Of a DNA stretch of 29,791 nucleotides, positions 22,805 through 29,762 are shown piece by piece. The position numbers and the translations under genes are program-made. Position 1 is the first letter of the stretch, and each line of letters opens with the position of its first letter. The DNA lies in the NCBI GenBank assembly GCA_947632415.1, contig CANRPB010000007.1, positions 1-29,791 on the forward strand, written 5' to 3'. The notes beneath the pieces are model-generated. The model made no database searches. It was not told the DNA's origin and saw only the letters and a list, made by a program, of their open reading frames with translations. Origin of the DNA: an uncultured Bacilli bacterium. GTDB taxonomy: Bacteria > Bacillota_I > Bacilli_A > RF39 > UBA660.

Positions 22805-23419
22805 TCATAAAGACAAAAAATTGAAAATAAACTTTAAAACAATTGGACTTACAAAAATCTCATATAAAAGAGATGCTAATAAAATCAATAAGCAAATGAT
22901 GAAGATATAAAAATATTTATTAAAAGCCAAATTAAAATTGAAATCCCCTTTTTTAAAAAGCAATAAAAGAATTCTCAAAGAGAAAATTAAACTATAGGAA
23001 GTAATTATTGCGTAAATAAAAATATTAATAACTTGATGTGGGAAAATGTAAAAAAGGCCGAATAAAATACCTTTAAGTCCATAGTTAACTATAATAGAAC
23101 TAACTGAAAAACCTAAAATAAAACATTTAGAAAAAAACATAAGTAAAACTACAGGAATTCCAATAACACTAATACCAAGCACCCAAATTATGAAGGCAAA
23201 ACCACAATTAGTAATTAATCCATTAAAGAAAAAGGAAACAACATTACCAGTACCAATATTAGCAACAAAATTACTTAAATAATCACTCATCATAGTTTTA
23301 TCTTCATTACTTAAAAAAACAGGTAGACAACTGCCAAAAATTACTGCAATAATTAAAAGTCCAGCCAAGAAAACTAAAATACTTTTATTAGCATATACTA
23401 CTTTTTTAAACTTGTCCAC
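22805..23419 (-). CDS. spoIIM: Stage II sporulation protein M family membrane protein
   Basis: The protein has 204 residues from GTG at 23419, which has AGGTGA (23430-23425) 5 bases upstream. The in-frame GTG and ATG at 23428 and 23425 lie inside that ribosome site and are rejected. Five hydrophobic helices match SpoIIM: an N-terminal helix (ILVFLAGLLIIAVIF), an extracytoplasmic loop with VANIGTG, then ITNCGFAFIIWVLGISVIGIP and GLKGILFGLFYIFPHQVINI, whose Pro-His-Gln lies in the position of the family PQ motif. In sporulators SpoIIM is part of the DMP engulfment complex. Non-sporulating Firmicutes keep homologues, so it does not prove sporulation. Confidence 0.85.
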   Translation of the reverse strand: MDKFKKVVYANKSILVFLAGLLIIAVIFGSCLPVFLSNEDKTMMSDYLSNFVANIGTGNVVSFFFNGLITNCGFAFIIWVLGISVIGIPVVLLMFFSKCFILGFSVSSIIVNYGLKGILFGLFYIFPHQVINIFIYAIITSYSLIFSLRILLLLFKKGDFNFNLAFNKYFYIFIICLLILLASLLYEIFVSPIVLKFIFNFLSL

Positions 23420-23483
23420 ATTCATCACCTAATTAATAGTATTAAAAAAATAAAATATTATTCCAAAAAAGCTAAAAATATAT

Positions 23484-23489
23484 TATAAT
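23484..23489 (+). promoter_or_regulatory. -10 box of the Prli42-like gene
   Basis: TATAAT lies 6 bases before the GAGGTGA ribosome-site region. No good -35 is visible. Confidence 0.4.
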
Positions 23490-23508
23490 GGATGTGAGGT
23501 GACTATCA

Positions 23509-23595
23509 ATGAATCCAAAAATACAAAAAGCAATGGCTTTCGTAATGTTATTTGTAATGATATTCTCAGTTTTAGCAACAATTTTCTTTAGATAA
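23509..23595 (+). CDS. Prli42/DUF4044-like membrane miniprotein (28 residues)
   Basis: MNPKIQKAMAFVMLFVMIF followed by SVLATIFFR consists of a short charged N-terminus and one transmembrane helix. The layout and the VMLxVMxxS pattern resemble Prli42 of Listeria, which anchors the stressosome to the membrane, and the related DUF4044 peptides of Bacilli. The ribosome site GAGGTGA (23496-23502) lies 6 bases upstream, and a strong terminator follows directly at 23594-23620, so it is an independent unit. No stressosome genes are in the window. The assignment rests on length and pattern only. Confidence 0.6.
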   Translation: MNPKIQKAMAFVMLFVMIFSVLATIFFR

Positions 23596-23621
23596 AATAA
23601 CAAAATATTGTTATTTTTTTT
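23594..23621 (+). terminator. Terminator of the Prli42-like gene
   Basis: AAAATAACA (23594-23602) pairs with TGTTATTTT (23609-23617), within a run of eight T. Confidence 0.8.
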
Positions 23622-23622
23622 G

Positions 23623-23651
23623 TAAAGAAAAAAAGATAGAATACCTATCTT
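23623..23651 (-). terminator. Terminator of mscL
   Basis: On the minus strand AAGATAG-GTATT-CTATCTT (23651-23633) is followed by TTTTTTTC. The stem includes part of the mscL stop codon. Confidence 0.75.
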
Positions 23652-24075
23652 ATTTATTTTCTTTAAGTAAATCTCTAATTTCTTCAAGGAGTAAAACTTC
23701 ATCAGATTTTGCTTTTTCTTTCTTCTCTTCTTTTTTATCTTTTTTCATAATTTTATTTACAATACTAATTAAAATATAAACACATACAGCGATAATTAAA
23801 AAATCAATAACATTTTGAACAAACATACCATAAGTTATATTAGCATCGCCTATTTTAATACTTAGAGAAGAAAAGTCGATTCCTCCTAAAATAATACCAA
23901 TTAAAGGCATTAAAATATCATCAACAATGGAAGATACAATTTTTCCAAAAGCGCCACCTATAATTACACCGACTGCTAAGTCTAAGACATTTCCTCGTGC
24001 TATAAACTCCTTAAATCCATTTAATTGTTTTTTTGCTAAAGCTTTTACTTCAACATTTTCTTTATTTTTTGCCAT
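23650..24075 (-). CDS. mscL: Large-conductance mechanosensitive channel MscL
   Basis: The protein has 141 residues from ATG at 24075, with GGAGGG before it. Upstream in-frame codons to 24135 are rejected. The family core is FIARGNVLDLAVGVIIGGAFGK (first pore helix), SIVDDILMPLIG, and a second helix FLIIAVCVYILISIVNK, with a charged C-terminal helix ending EVLLLEEIRDLLKENK. It forms a pentamer in the cytoplasmic membrane that opens under hypo-osmotic shock. The periplasmic loop GGIDFSSLSIKIGDANITYG is normal. It is a single gene with its own terminator. Confidence 0.95.
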   Translation of the reverse strand: MAKNKENVEVKALAKKQLNGFKEFIARGNVLDLAVGVIIGGAFGKIVSSIVDDILMPLIGIILGGIDFSSLSIKIGDANITYGMFVQNVIDFLIIAVCVYILISIVNKIMKKDKKEEKKEKAKSDEVLLLEEIRDLLKENK

Positions 24076-24179
24076 AAAATCCCTCCAAAGACATTTTATC
24101 AAAATTAAAAACAAAAGTCCATATAAATACACCATTGATAAAAAAAATAAAATAGTTTATAATTATAGCAGGAGGAAAA

Positions 24180-24875
24180 ATGAAGACATTAAAAAAAATC
24201 ATAGCTATTCTATTCATTTTGTTACTAATAACAGTAATTGTAATAGGATATAATGGCTATAAAATGTATAAATCAGCCATAAAAAATACTTCTATTGAAG
24301 AGAAAATAAAAGAAATAAAATCAAATGAAAATTATACTGAGTTAAATAATATTTCTAAAACATTTATAGATGCGGTCATAGCTGTTGAGGATCATCGCTT
24401 TTATGATCATAATGGTATAGATTTGATATCAACAACCAAGGCTTTTTTTACTAATTTAAAACAAAATGATATTATAACAGGTGGAAGTTCAATTACGCAA
24501 CAACTTGCTAAAAATATGTATTTTTCACAAGAAAAAAAATATTCAAGAAAATTTGCTGAAATATTTATTGTATCCTATCTTGAAGAACATTTAAAAAAGG
24601 ATGAAATATTAGAGTTATATGTAAATACAATATATTATGGAAATGGATACTATGGTATTGGTAACGCATCAAGTGGATATTTTAATAAAAAGCCTAGTGA
24701 ATTATCAAAATATGAAGCAACAATACTTGCAGGACTTCCCAATGCTCCATCTGCTTATTCTTTGACGAAACATAAGGACTTAGCACTAGAAAGGCAAAAA
24801 CAAGTTTTAGAAGCCATGGCAAAATATGATTACATTGATAAAAATGAAATTGAAACAATTCAAAGGGAAGATTAA
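24180..24875 (+). CDS. Monofunctional GT51 peptidoglycan glycosyltransferase
   Basis: The protein has 231 residues. An N-terminal membrane helix (IIAILFILLLITVIVIG) is followed by one GT51 domain. The catalytic Glu is E70 in AVEDHRFYDHNG, followed by GGSSITQQLAKNMYF at 101-115 and AEIFIVSYLEEHLKKDEILELYVN with the second conserved Glu. ILAGLPNAPSAYSL closes the domain. No transpeptidase domain follows, so it resembles MtgA/SgtB, polymerising lipid II at the outer face of the membrane. AGGAGG lies 6 bases before the ATG. It is one of only two plus-strand genes in the right block and ends inside a hairpin shared with the convergent radical SAM gene. Confidence 0.9.
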   Translation: MKTLKKIIAILFILLLITVIVIGYNGYKMYKSAIKNTSIEEKIKEIKSNENYTELNNISKTFIDAVIAVEDHRFYDHNGIDLISTTKAFFTNLKQNDIITGGSSITQQLAKNMYFSQEKKYSRKFAEIFIVSYLEEHLKKDEILELYVNTIYYGNGYYGIGNASSGYFNKKPSELSKYEATILAGLPNAPSAYSLTKHKDLALERQKQVLEAMAKYDYIDKNEIETIQRED

Positions 24876-24886
24876 TCTTCCTTTTT
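24862..24886. terminator. Bidirectional terminator containing both stop codons
   Basis: GGAAGATT (24866-24873) pairs with AATCTTCC (24874-24881), extended by AAAG/TTTT to 24862 and 24885. The TAA codons of both convergent genes, which overlap by four bases, lie at its centre. Confidence 0.75.
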
Positions 24887-25462
24887 AGTTTCTAAAAAGT
24901 TACAATGACAACATAAAGTTTCGCATTTTCGATTTTTCTTAAAATTAGATATCATATTGTTAACTCTGTCAGATTTTAAAATGGTTTCTAGTGAATCTGA
25001 AAAGATATTTCCTAAGCAAATATCACCGTTACTATCTAAGCAACAAGGAACTATTCTACCATCGGATAAAATTCCAATATGATTAATGAGGCCATAACAT
25101 TTACCTTTATCACTATAAAAATTATTATTAAAATCAGGCCAAATAAATTCATGAAAACTATTTAAGAAAACTCTATTTGAAAGAGAAACAAAATCAAAAT
25201 TGTCTCTATTAAAATCACAAGCAAATCTTTTACATATATAATCAAAAATATCATTATTAAACTTATTAATATCAGGATGTAATAAGGGTTCACCTAAAAT
25301 ATGAAAATATAAATAATTAGTGTAATCCTTAATTTTATCAAGTACAATGATAAATTCATCAAATGTCATAAATTTAATTTTTCTTTTATTGCCAATACAG
25401 AAATCGCATTTTAAATTACAACTATTAGTAATTTCAATATATACTTTTTTAAATCTTTTCAT
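24872..25462 (-). CDS. Radical SAM/SPASM protein with a large internal deletion
   Basis: The protein has 196 residues. The N-terminus carries the SAM-binding cluster motif C-x3-C-x2-C in SCNLKCDFC, and HILGEPLLHPDI contains the GEP motif. The C-terminal SPASM-type part has CYGLINHIGILSDGRIVPCC...DICLGNIF and a final CETLCCHCNF. Full-length relatives are about 280-290 residues. Here the barrel breaks off after LLHPDINKF and resumes at NDIFDYICKRF, so roughly 85-95 residues, including most SAM-contact strands, are missing without loss of frame. It is probably a non-functional relic or a much-altered enzyme. GGTGATGAT precedes the ATG. A terminator lies in its leader. Confidence 0.75.
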   Translation of the reverse strand: MKRFKKVYIEITNSCNLKCDFCIGNKRKIKFMTFDEFIIVLDKIKDYTNYLYFHILGEPLLHPDINKFNNDIFDYICKRFACDFNRDNFDFVSLSNRVFLNSFHEFIWPDFNNNFYSDKGKCYGLINHIGILSDGRIVPCCLDSNGDICLGNIFSDSLETILKSDRVNNMISNFKKNRKCETLCCHCNFLETKKED

Positions 25463-25473
25463 ATCATCACCAT

Positions 25474-25503
25474 AAAAAAGAAAATGAAATTAAACCATTT
25501 TCT
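25474..25503 (-). terminator. Terminator of the alarmone synthetase gene
   Basis: On the minus strand AGAAAATG-GTTTAATTT... pairs with CATTTTCT (25503-25479) and is followed by TTTTTT. It lies just before the radical SAM ribosome site, so that gene depends on read-through. Confidence 0.75.
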
Positions 25504-25521
25504 ATAAATTAACCTTTAATA

Positions 25522-26235
25522 CTATTGTATATTAAGAGTTTTACTATAACCAGAAACCTCATCAGTTTTATCAACGGCATTATTCATTAGATAAACACAT
25601 TCATTGCAGAAACTATCATATTCGTTACGTACACTAGAACTAGCTTTATAAAATACTTCGTGTTCGTATTCGGCAAACAAGTGTTGAACTAGATTTCTTA
25701 CTTGAATTTCTACGGAACAACCGTTTGAAGCTTTAATAATAATATGATAACTTTGATATCCTCTTGATTTAGGACTTTTAATATAATCTTTTTCATTTAC
25801 AACTTCATAACTGTTATCGTTTCTTAAATAATTAATAAATTGATAAATTACATCAATGTTACAATTATCACTTTTACAGCTGGATAAAGTTAATTTTTTC
25901 TTGAAAGTTTCTTTATCCCAAGCGTGAATTTTTTTGTCTAATTCTGCAAGATTACATGCGTCATCAGTAGCACAAAAAACGACTCTGATACCAGCGATAT
26001 CATTAATTTCATTTTCAATATTTACATTGTCGTTATCCTTCTTTTTGCCAAAAATCTTTTCAATAATACTTTGCATTTTTTTTATTCTACTGCTTTCCAT
26101 AACACCAAATTGATTAGTGCTGCAAAAGCGGTATAGCATACTTTTTAAATAACTTTCAACTTCATCTAAAGCCTTATGATAGGCATTCAAATCATTATTT
26201 GTAATAACACAACCGTACCCCTCTTGTTTATTCAT
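25522..26235 (-). CDS. RelA/SpoT-domain protein, small (p)ppGpp synthetase type
   Basis: The protein has 237 residues and one synthetase domain, with no hydrolase or regulatory domains. Motifs run in the expected order: RIKKMQSIIEK at 50-60 (ATP site), NDIAGIRVVF at 78-87, DYIKSPKSRGYQSYHIII (G-loop region), and VEIQVRNLVQHLFAEYEHEVFYK (catalytic Glu and GTP/acceptor site). It would transfer pyrophosphate from ATP to GDP or GTP in the cytosol, signalling stress or starvation. There is an unusual number of Cys residues (about nine). YQSYH replaces the common YRSLH/YRSYH, a mild change. The promoter is at 26262-26291. It lies directly downstream of the structured RNA terminator. Confidence 0.82.
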   Translation of the reverse strand: MNKQEGYGCVITNNDLNAYHKALDEVESYLKSMLYRFCSTNQFGVMESSRIKKMQSIIEKIFGKKKDNDNVNIENEINDIAGIRVVFCATDDACNLAELDKKIHAWDKETFKKKLTLSSCKSDNCNIDVIYQFINYLRNDNSYEVVNEKDYIKSPKSRGYQSYHIIIKASNGCSVEIQVRNLVQHLFAEYEHEVFYKASSSVRNEYDSFCNECVYLMNNAVDKTDEVSGYSKTLNIQ

Positions 26236-26261
26236 TATAATCTTCCTTTCAAAGCCAAAAT

Positions 26262-26291
26262 ATTATACACTATCTTTAATACAAATGTCAA
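26262..26291 (-). promoter_or_regulatory. Promoter of the alarmone synthetase gene
   Basis: TTGACA (26291-26286) and TATAAT (26267-26262) are separated by 18 bases. It begins directly after the T-run of the upstream RNA. Confidence 0.7.
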
Positions 26292-26293
26292 GC

Positions 26294-26472
26294 AAAAAAA
26301 AATATCCGAAAGGACGACAGTGTTAACGATAAAAACCTAGTCTCCTAGGTGGGCATCACATTGCGAATTTTAGGATCCTCGGTTTACCCAAGTTTTCAAC
26401 ACCACCCGCAAATTAGATTCCCAATTCGTTAAATTAGTAGGTTTTTCAAATTTACTATCGTACCTTTCAGAC
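26294..26472 (-). ncRNA. Independent structured RNA of about 180 nt with several crossing helices
   Basis: Its own extended -10 promoter, a long closing stem and a T9 run define the RNA. The closing stem is CTGAAAGG-t-ACGATAG (26470-26455) with CTGTCGT-CCTTTCGG (26320-26306), 15 bp. Inner helices read on the minus strand are AAAAACCTA/TAGGTTTTT, TTAACGA/TCGTTAA, TTGCG/CGCAA, GGTGG/CCACC, a CCTAG-GAGA-CTAGG hairpin and CTTGG-GTAAA-CCGAG. Two of these pairings cross others, implying pseudoknots. There is no ORF. The length fits 6S RNA, but the pseudoknots do not. A raiA-motif-like RNA is a better guess, not confirmed. Confidence 0.7.
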
Positions 26473-26478
26473 AATATA

Positions 26479-26487
26479 ATTATAGCA
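26479..26487 (-). promoter_or_regulatory. Extended -10 promoter of the structured RNA
   Basis: On the minus strand TGCTATAAT ends 7 bases before the predicted RNA start. The -35 region is T-rich with no clear match. Confidence 0.55.
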
Positions 26488-26516
26488 TACTTAAATTAAA
26501 AAAACTATAAAAAAAT

Positions 26517-26538
26517 AGAAAAAAATTAAATTTTTTCC
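26517..26538 (-). terminator. Probable weak terminator of the SPFH gene
   Basis: On the minus strand GAAAAAA-TTTAA-TTTTTTC (7 bp, mostly A-T) is followed by TATTTTTTTA just after the stop codon. Confidence 0.4.
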
Positions 26539-27800
26539 TACAATTTTTGACCACATTGTGTACAGAAGTTAGCACCTTGCTTAACGTCACTACCACAATT
26601 TGGACATTTTTTTGGTTCATTACTTTCTACAGCAGTACCGCAATTACTACAGAATTTTCCAGTAACTGGCATACCACATTTTGGGCAATTAACTCCTTCT
26701 TGATTTGGTTGAGTATTATTAAAAATAGTACCAGGAGCTGGGGCATCAGATACGTTATTTGCATTTTGATTAGCGCTGTTATTTGGCATTCCAGAAACAG
26801 AACCCATCATGTTAACGCCTTGCATTTGAGCCATACCCATTCCCATAAAACCTGCCATAGCACCGTTTTCATTACTAGCAGCACTTTTCATTGCTTCAGC
26901 GGTTGCTGCTGCCATTGTACCTTGCATATTATCACTGAAAACTTGACCCATACGTGTTGTTTTAGCAATATCTGCATCCATATCTTGAATAATCTTTCTT
27001 GATGCGTCACTGGCATTTATTCGTAGATTTACATCTTCAACAACAATACCATATTTTTGATGCCATTCTTCATCTAATATTTGATTCATTTGATCGGTAA
27101 CATCTGATTTATATCTTTGAATTGTGTTAAATGAAACATTGTGTATTGTCATTATATTAGCAATTGCTTCACTGACTTTTTGAGCAAATTTTCCTTTTAA
27201 CATGTTTTCACCATCAGTTTTGAATATATCATCAAATGTCAATGTATCTTTAGGATTAGCACCGATAAAATTATTTACTAATATAATTGGATCATCAATC
27301 TTGAAAGAATATTCACCATTATAAGTTATCTCTACACTACCATAAACTGGATCAAAAACAGTTTCAGGTTGTGTTGAGCCAAATGTATTACCTGGTATAG
27401 TTTTAATGTTAACAAAATATACTCTTTGATCTTTTGCTGGTTGACCACCATAAGTTATACGTTTACCAATAGTTTTAATAGTATTTACAATACCTTTACC
27501 TAATCCACCAGTGAAGATACTTGGTTCACTACTTGTATCCCATTTATATTCACCAGCCTCAGCAGTAAACTCTTTAATTTCACCGTTATCGACTATCATC
27601 ATGGCCATACCTTGAGGAACAGCAATCAAACTTCCGTTTGAAATAACGCCCTCGCTATAATTTTTATTACCTGCTCCATGTTGTACATATCCTCTTTGAA
27701 TAATAACATTATTATCAACTGTAGGACATGTTACATACTCCTCAAATTGATCACCAAGTCCAGAAATTCCTGAACTAATAGCTGCTTTAATTAATCCCAT
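26538..27800 (-). CDS. SPFH-domain protein with two C-terminal zinc ribbons (YdjI-like)
   Basis: The protein has 420 residues. The N-terminal SPFH/YdjI (virion-core-like) domain, about 1-270, includes SLIAVPQGMAMMIVDNGEIKEF and DEEWHQKYGIVVEDVNLRI. A helical and then Met/Gly-rich linker (GAMAGFMGMGMAQMQG) is followed by two zinc ribbons of CPKCG...FCSNCG and CPNCG...FCTQCG type near 372-419. In Bacillus the related YdjI works with YdjG and YdjH in a membrane complex that recruits PspA under envelope stress. The gene upstream encodes a zinc-ribbon membrane protein, matching this layout. GAGGTAA precedes the ATG. It sits 17 bases after that gene and is probably cotranscribed with it. Confidence 0.88.
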   Translation of the reverse strand: MGLIKAAISSGISGLGDQFEEYVTCPTVDNNVIIQRGYVQHGAGNKNYSEGVISNGSLIAVPQGMAMMIVDNGEIKEFTAEAGEYKWDTSSEPSIFTGGLGKGIVNTIKTIGKRITYGGQPAKDQRVYFVNIKTIPGNTFGSTQPETVFDPVYGSVEITYNGEYSFKIDDPIILVNNFIGANPKDTLTFDDIFKTDGENMLKGKFAQKVSEAIANIMTIHNVSFNTIQRYKSDVTDQMNQILDEEWHQKYGIVVEDVNLRINASDASRKIIQDMDADIAKTTRMGQVFSDNMQGTMAAATAEAMKSAASNENGAMAGFMGMGMAQMQGVNMMGSVSGMPNNSANQNANNVSDAPAPGTIFNNTQPNQEGVNCPKCGMPVTGKFCSNCGTAVESNEPKKCPNCGSDVKQGANFCTQCGQKL

Positions 27801-27817
27801 AAATTACCTCTTTCTTT

Positions 27818-28522
27818 CTAAAATTGTGAAAAGTTATTTAAAATCCATACTCTTTTAACTATATCTTTTATGCCACTTCCACAATAATCACAATACTTTT
27901 CGCCAATATTTTTAATTGGTGCTCCACAATTAGGACAATTAAGTCCTAAAGCCTTAGCAGATTCAGATACTTGACTTTCATCTATAATAAAAATAAATTC
28001 TGTAATAAAACGGTCTTGAACTTTTTTATATTGATCGTCATTCTTTCTGTAATCGTACTCCAAAGCTGTTTGCAATTTCAAGGTTGCTATTCCATCTTTT
28101 TTTTCATAACGATTTAAAATAGTCTTATGAATTTTTATATTGTTAAAATTCACAGTATCACTACCCAAATCATTTATCTTGCTCACAATATAGGAATTTA
28201 CTTTTTCACTATTAAATTCCAAGTTATTCCCATTTTTATTCTCAAGTGCACCTAAAAATTTAATTATAAAGTCCTCCGCCATTGATTTAATTTCGTTTAT
28301 ATTCAAATCAGGGAAATCTTTTTCTAAATAAGGCAAACTAATTGTTTCCATTCCAAATAAAGTTTTTGGTGTTTCTTGGGCTTGAATTTCTCGATTAGCA
28401 ATAACTTCTTTTATGCTTTTATTTCCAAAAAAACCATGCCAAACATTGCTTAAATCTTTTCTAATTTTTAAATATAAACAAAAAGCAAGAACTACAGTGA
28501 ACAACATTATCATAAGACCCAT
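27818..28522 (-). CDS. Membrane protein with Tim44-like domain and zinc ribbon (YdjH/YdjG-like)
   Basis: The protein has 234 residues from ATG at 28522. An in-frame GTG at 28540 overlaps the AGGAGG ribosome site, but the ATG is 17 bases from it, so the start is uncertain. One membrane helix (LMIMLFTVVLAFCLYL) is followed by a Tim44/NTF2-like domain (PYLEKDFPDLNINEIKSMAEDFI...), a zinc ribbon near 205-222 (NCPNCGAP...KYCDYCGSG), and a final IVKRVWILNNFSQF that returns to the Tim44 fold. Its likely partner is the SPFH protein encoded 17 bases downstream. This would form a membrane-anchored complex for envelope stress. The promoter is at 28559-28587. Confidence 0.8.
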   Translation of the reverse strand: MGLMIMLFTVVLAFCLYLKIRKDLSNVWHGFFGNKSIKEVIANREIQAQETPKTLFGMETISLPYLEKDFPDLNINEIKSMAEDFIIKFLGALENKNGNNLEFNSEKVNSYIVSKINDLGSDTVNFNNIKIHKTILNRYEKKDGIATLKLQTALEYDYRKNDDQYKKVQDRFITEFIFIIDESQVSESAKALGLNCPNCGAPIKNIGEKYCDYCGSGIKDIVKRVWILNNFSQF

Positions 28523-28558
28523 ATTGTTATATAATCCCACCTCCTATTTACTACTTTA

Positions 28559-28587
28559 ATTTTATAATAAAATTAGTCACATGTCAA
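28559..28587 (-). promoter_or_regulatory. Promoter of the Tim44-like/SPFH gene pair
   Basis: TTGACA (28587-28582) and TAAAAT (28564-28559) are separated by 17 bases, just before the AGGAGG. Confidence 0.7.
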
Positions 28588-28604
28588 ATTTTACTAGGTA
28601 ATAT

Positions 28605-29048
28605 TTACATTTTTTTCTGTGAAACTAATTTTGCCAGAAAAGAATTCCAATTAAGTGAAATGTTATGTTCTAAATAGTAATTAACTGCTTCCATCAAAAC
28701 TTCAAGTTGAGAGTGATTCATCTTTTTTATACATTCCAAATTAATACGAGGTCGCTTTTGTTTTAAATAAATAAGTTTAGATAAATCTTTAGTAGATAGT
28801 AACCAGTTATCAAGTCCAAGGACATCTATACCTTGCATTTTAGCATCAATAAGTAGTATCAACTGTCCAACATTTAAATCGGGATTGATAATATCATCAA
28901 TATCAATACCCATACGTATTGCTTCAATATAGCAACAGATAAGTTCACTACTAAGTCTAGGATCCAATAGTGAAATAACGTTTAATCCTTCATTATATGC
29001 TTTTCTAAGCAATTTTAATTGAATATCATTATAATCTAATTTTTCCAT
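28605..29048 (-). CDS. Helical-repeat protein of unknown function
   Basis: The protein has 147 residues from ATG at 29048. The TTG at 29060 is rejected because it precedes the G-rich ribosome site GGGGGT. It contains two or three degenerate repeats of about 25 residues with the pattern A-x-x-x-G-(I/L)-(D/N)-(V/I)-x2-(I/L)-x-(D/N)-P-x-L, as in AYNEGLNVISLLDPRLSSE and AIRMGIDIDDIINPDLNVG. This resembles the helical G-x-D-V...P-x-(F/L) repeats abundant in gut Firmicute proteins. An alpha-solenoid that binds other proteins is likely, but the function is unknown. The gene follows the HD-domain gene by 17 bases and probably shares its transcript. Confidence 0.7.
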   Translation of the reverse strand: MEKLDYNDIQLKLLRKAYNEGLNVISLLDPRLSSELICCYIEAIRMGIDIDDIINPDLNVGQLILLIDAKMQGIDVLGLDNWLLSTKDLSKLIYLKQKRPRINLECIKKMNHSQLEVLMEAVNYYLEHNISLNWNSFLAKLVSQKKM

Positions 29049-29065
29049 AACTACCCCCAAAAAAA

Positions 29066-29554
29066 TTAAAATTCACAATCATTAAGTAAAATATGTGTTC
29101 CTACACCAACTGTTTCAGCTATAGCACTCAATTTATCAGCAACACACAAAATCCAACCTTCCTTATATTTAGAAAATCTAATGTTTAAGGGAAACATATG
29201 ACAATAAATCATATCTTTCTCAATATCATTTAATTTAAAGTCTTTACTTGCATTTTTCATTGCGACTTTAGCATGTGTGAATCCGTGCCATTTATGAGTT
29301 TCATGAAAAATATGCCAATCATATAAAAAATAATCGTGAAGTAAAGATCCTCTAACAAGTGATTTGTAATCAACATCAAGATTAAAATATTGGGCAATTT
29401 TCAAACAATAAATAGCTACGGAAATTGAATGCTCGTAGATACTAACATTACCATGTTGGATAAATTGCTTCTGTTGTTTCATCTTTTTAGATTGTAAAAT
29501 ATCTTTTCCGTAATAAAGAACAACATTAAAAAAATCTTCATTATTTAATCTCAT
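29066..29554 (-). CDS. HD-domain phosphohydrolase
   Basis: The protein has 162 residues. The metal-binding HD motif residues are H42 (IYEHSISVA), H73-D74 (GSLLHDYFLYDW), H119 (IYCHMFP) and D140 (ILCVADKLSA), all in the expected order. The single domain covers nearly all of the protein. Family members are cytosolic metal-dependent phosphohydrolases or phosphodiesterases, often on nucleotides. The exact substrate cannot be read. AAAGGAG precedes the ATG. The promoter is at 29580-29608, and the helical-repeat gene follows in the same unit. Confidence 0.85.
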   Translation of the reverse strand: MRLNNEDFFNVVLYYGKDILQSKKMKQQKQFIQHGNVSIYEHSISVAIYCLKIAQYFNLDVDYKSLVRGSLLHDYFLYDWHIFHETHKWHGFTHAKVAMKNASKDFKLNDIEKDMIYCHMFPLNIRFSKYKEGWILCVADKLSAIAETVGVGTHILLNDCEF

Positions 29555-29579
29555 TTTTTCTCCTTTTTATTCCAAGTAT

Positions 29580-29608
29580 ATTATAGTTTTTAATTATATT
29601 AAAGTCAA
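29580..29608 (-). promoter_or_regulatory. Promoter of the HD-domain/helical-repeat gene pair
   Basis: TTGACT (29608-29603) and TATAAT (29585-29580) are separated by 17 bases, ahead of the AAAGGAG ribosome site. Confidence 0.7.
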
Positions 29609-29732
29609 TCAAAAAATTAATGTCTTACTTTTATGATATCATCATCTTTTAAATTTCCAATTAATAGTGATGACATAGGATTATGATTATTATAATTTTT
29701 ATTTACACATTCTTCGTTACAGTTCAGTCAAG

Positions 29733-29762
29733 AGATAGATGAGAAATCTATCTTTTACTTTT
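29733..29762 (+). terminator. Hairpin with T-run at the right edge
   Basis: AGATAGAT (29733-29740) pairs with ATCTATCT (29746-29753), followed on the plus strand by TTTACTTTTT. No plus-strand gene is seen upstream, so it may serve a gene on either side outside my view. Confidence 0.45.

Noticed and set aside
26294..26472. GGGTGG on the minus strand as a T-box antiterminator element
   Set aside because: The downstream gene has its own promoter after the T-run and is not an aminoacyl-tRNA or amino-acid gene. The flanking T-box consensus is absent.
26547..27002. 151-residue plus-strand frame opposite the SPFH gene
   Set aside because: It is a shadow of a well-supported gene, with a Ser/Thr/Cys/His-rich translation typical of antisense frames.
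29617..29727. Minus-strand 36-residue frame ending IGNLKDDDIIKVRH
   Set aside because: It has no ribosome site or convincing start, and is closed upstream by an in-frame TGA. It may be a relic, but the evidence is too thin.
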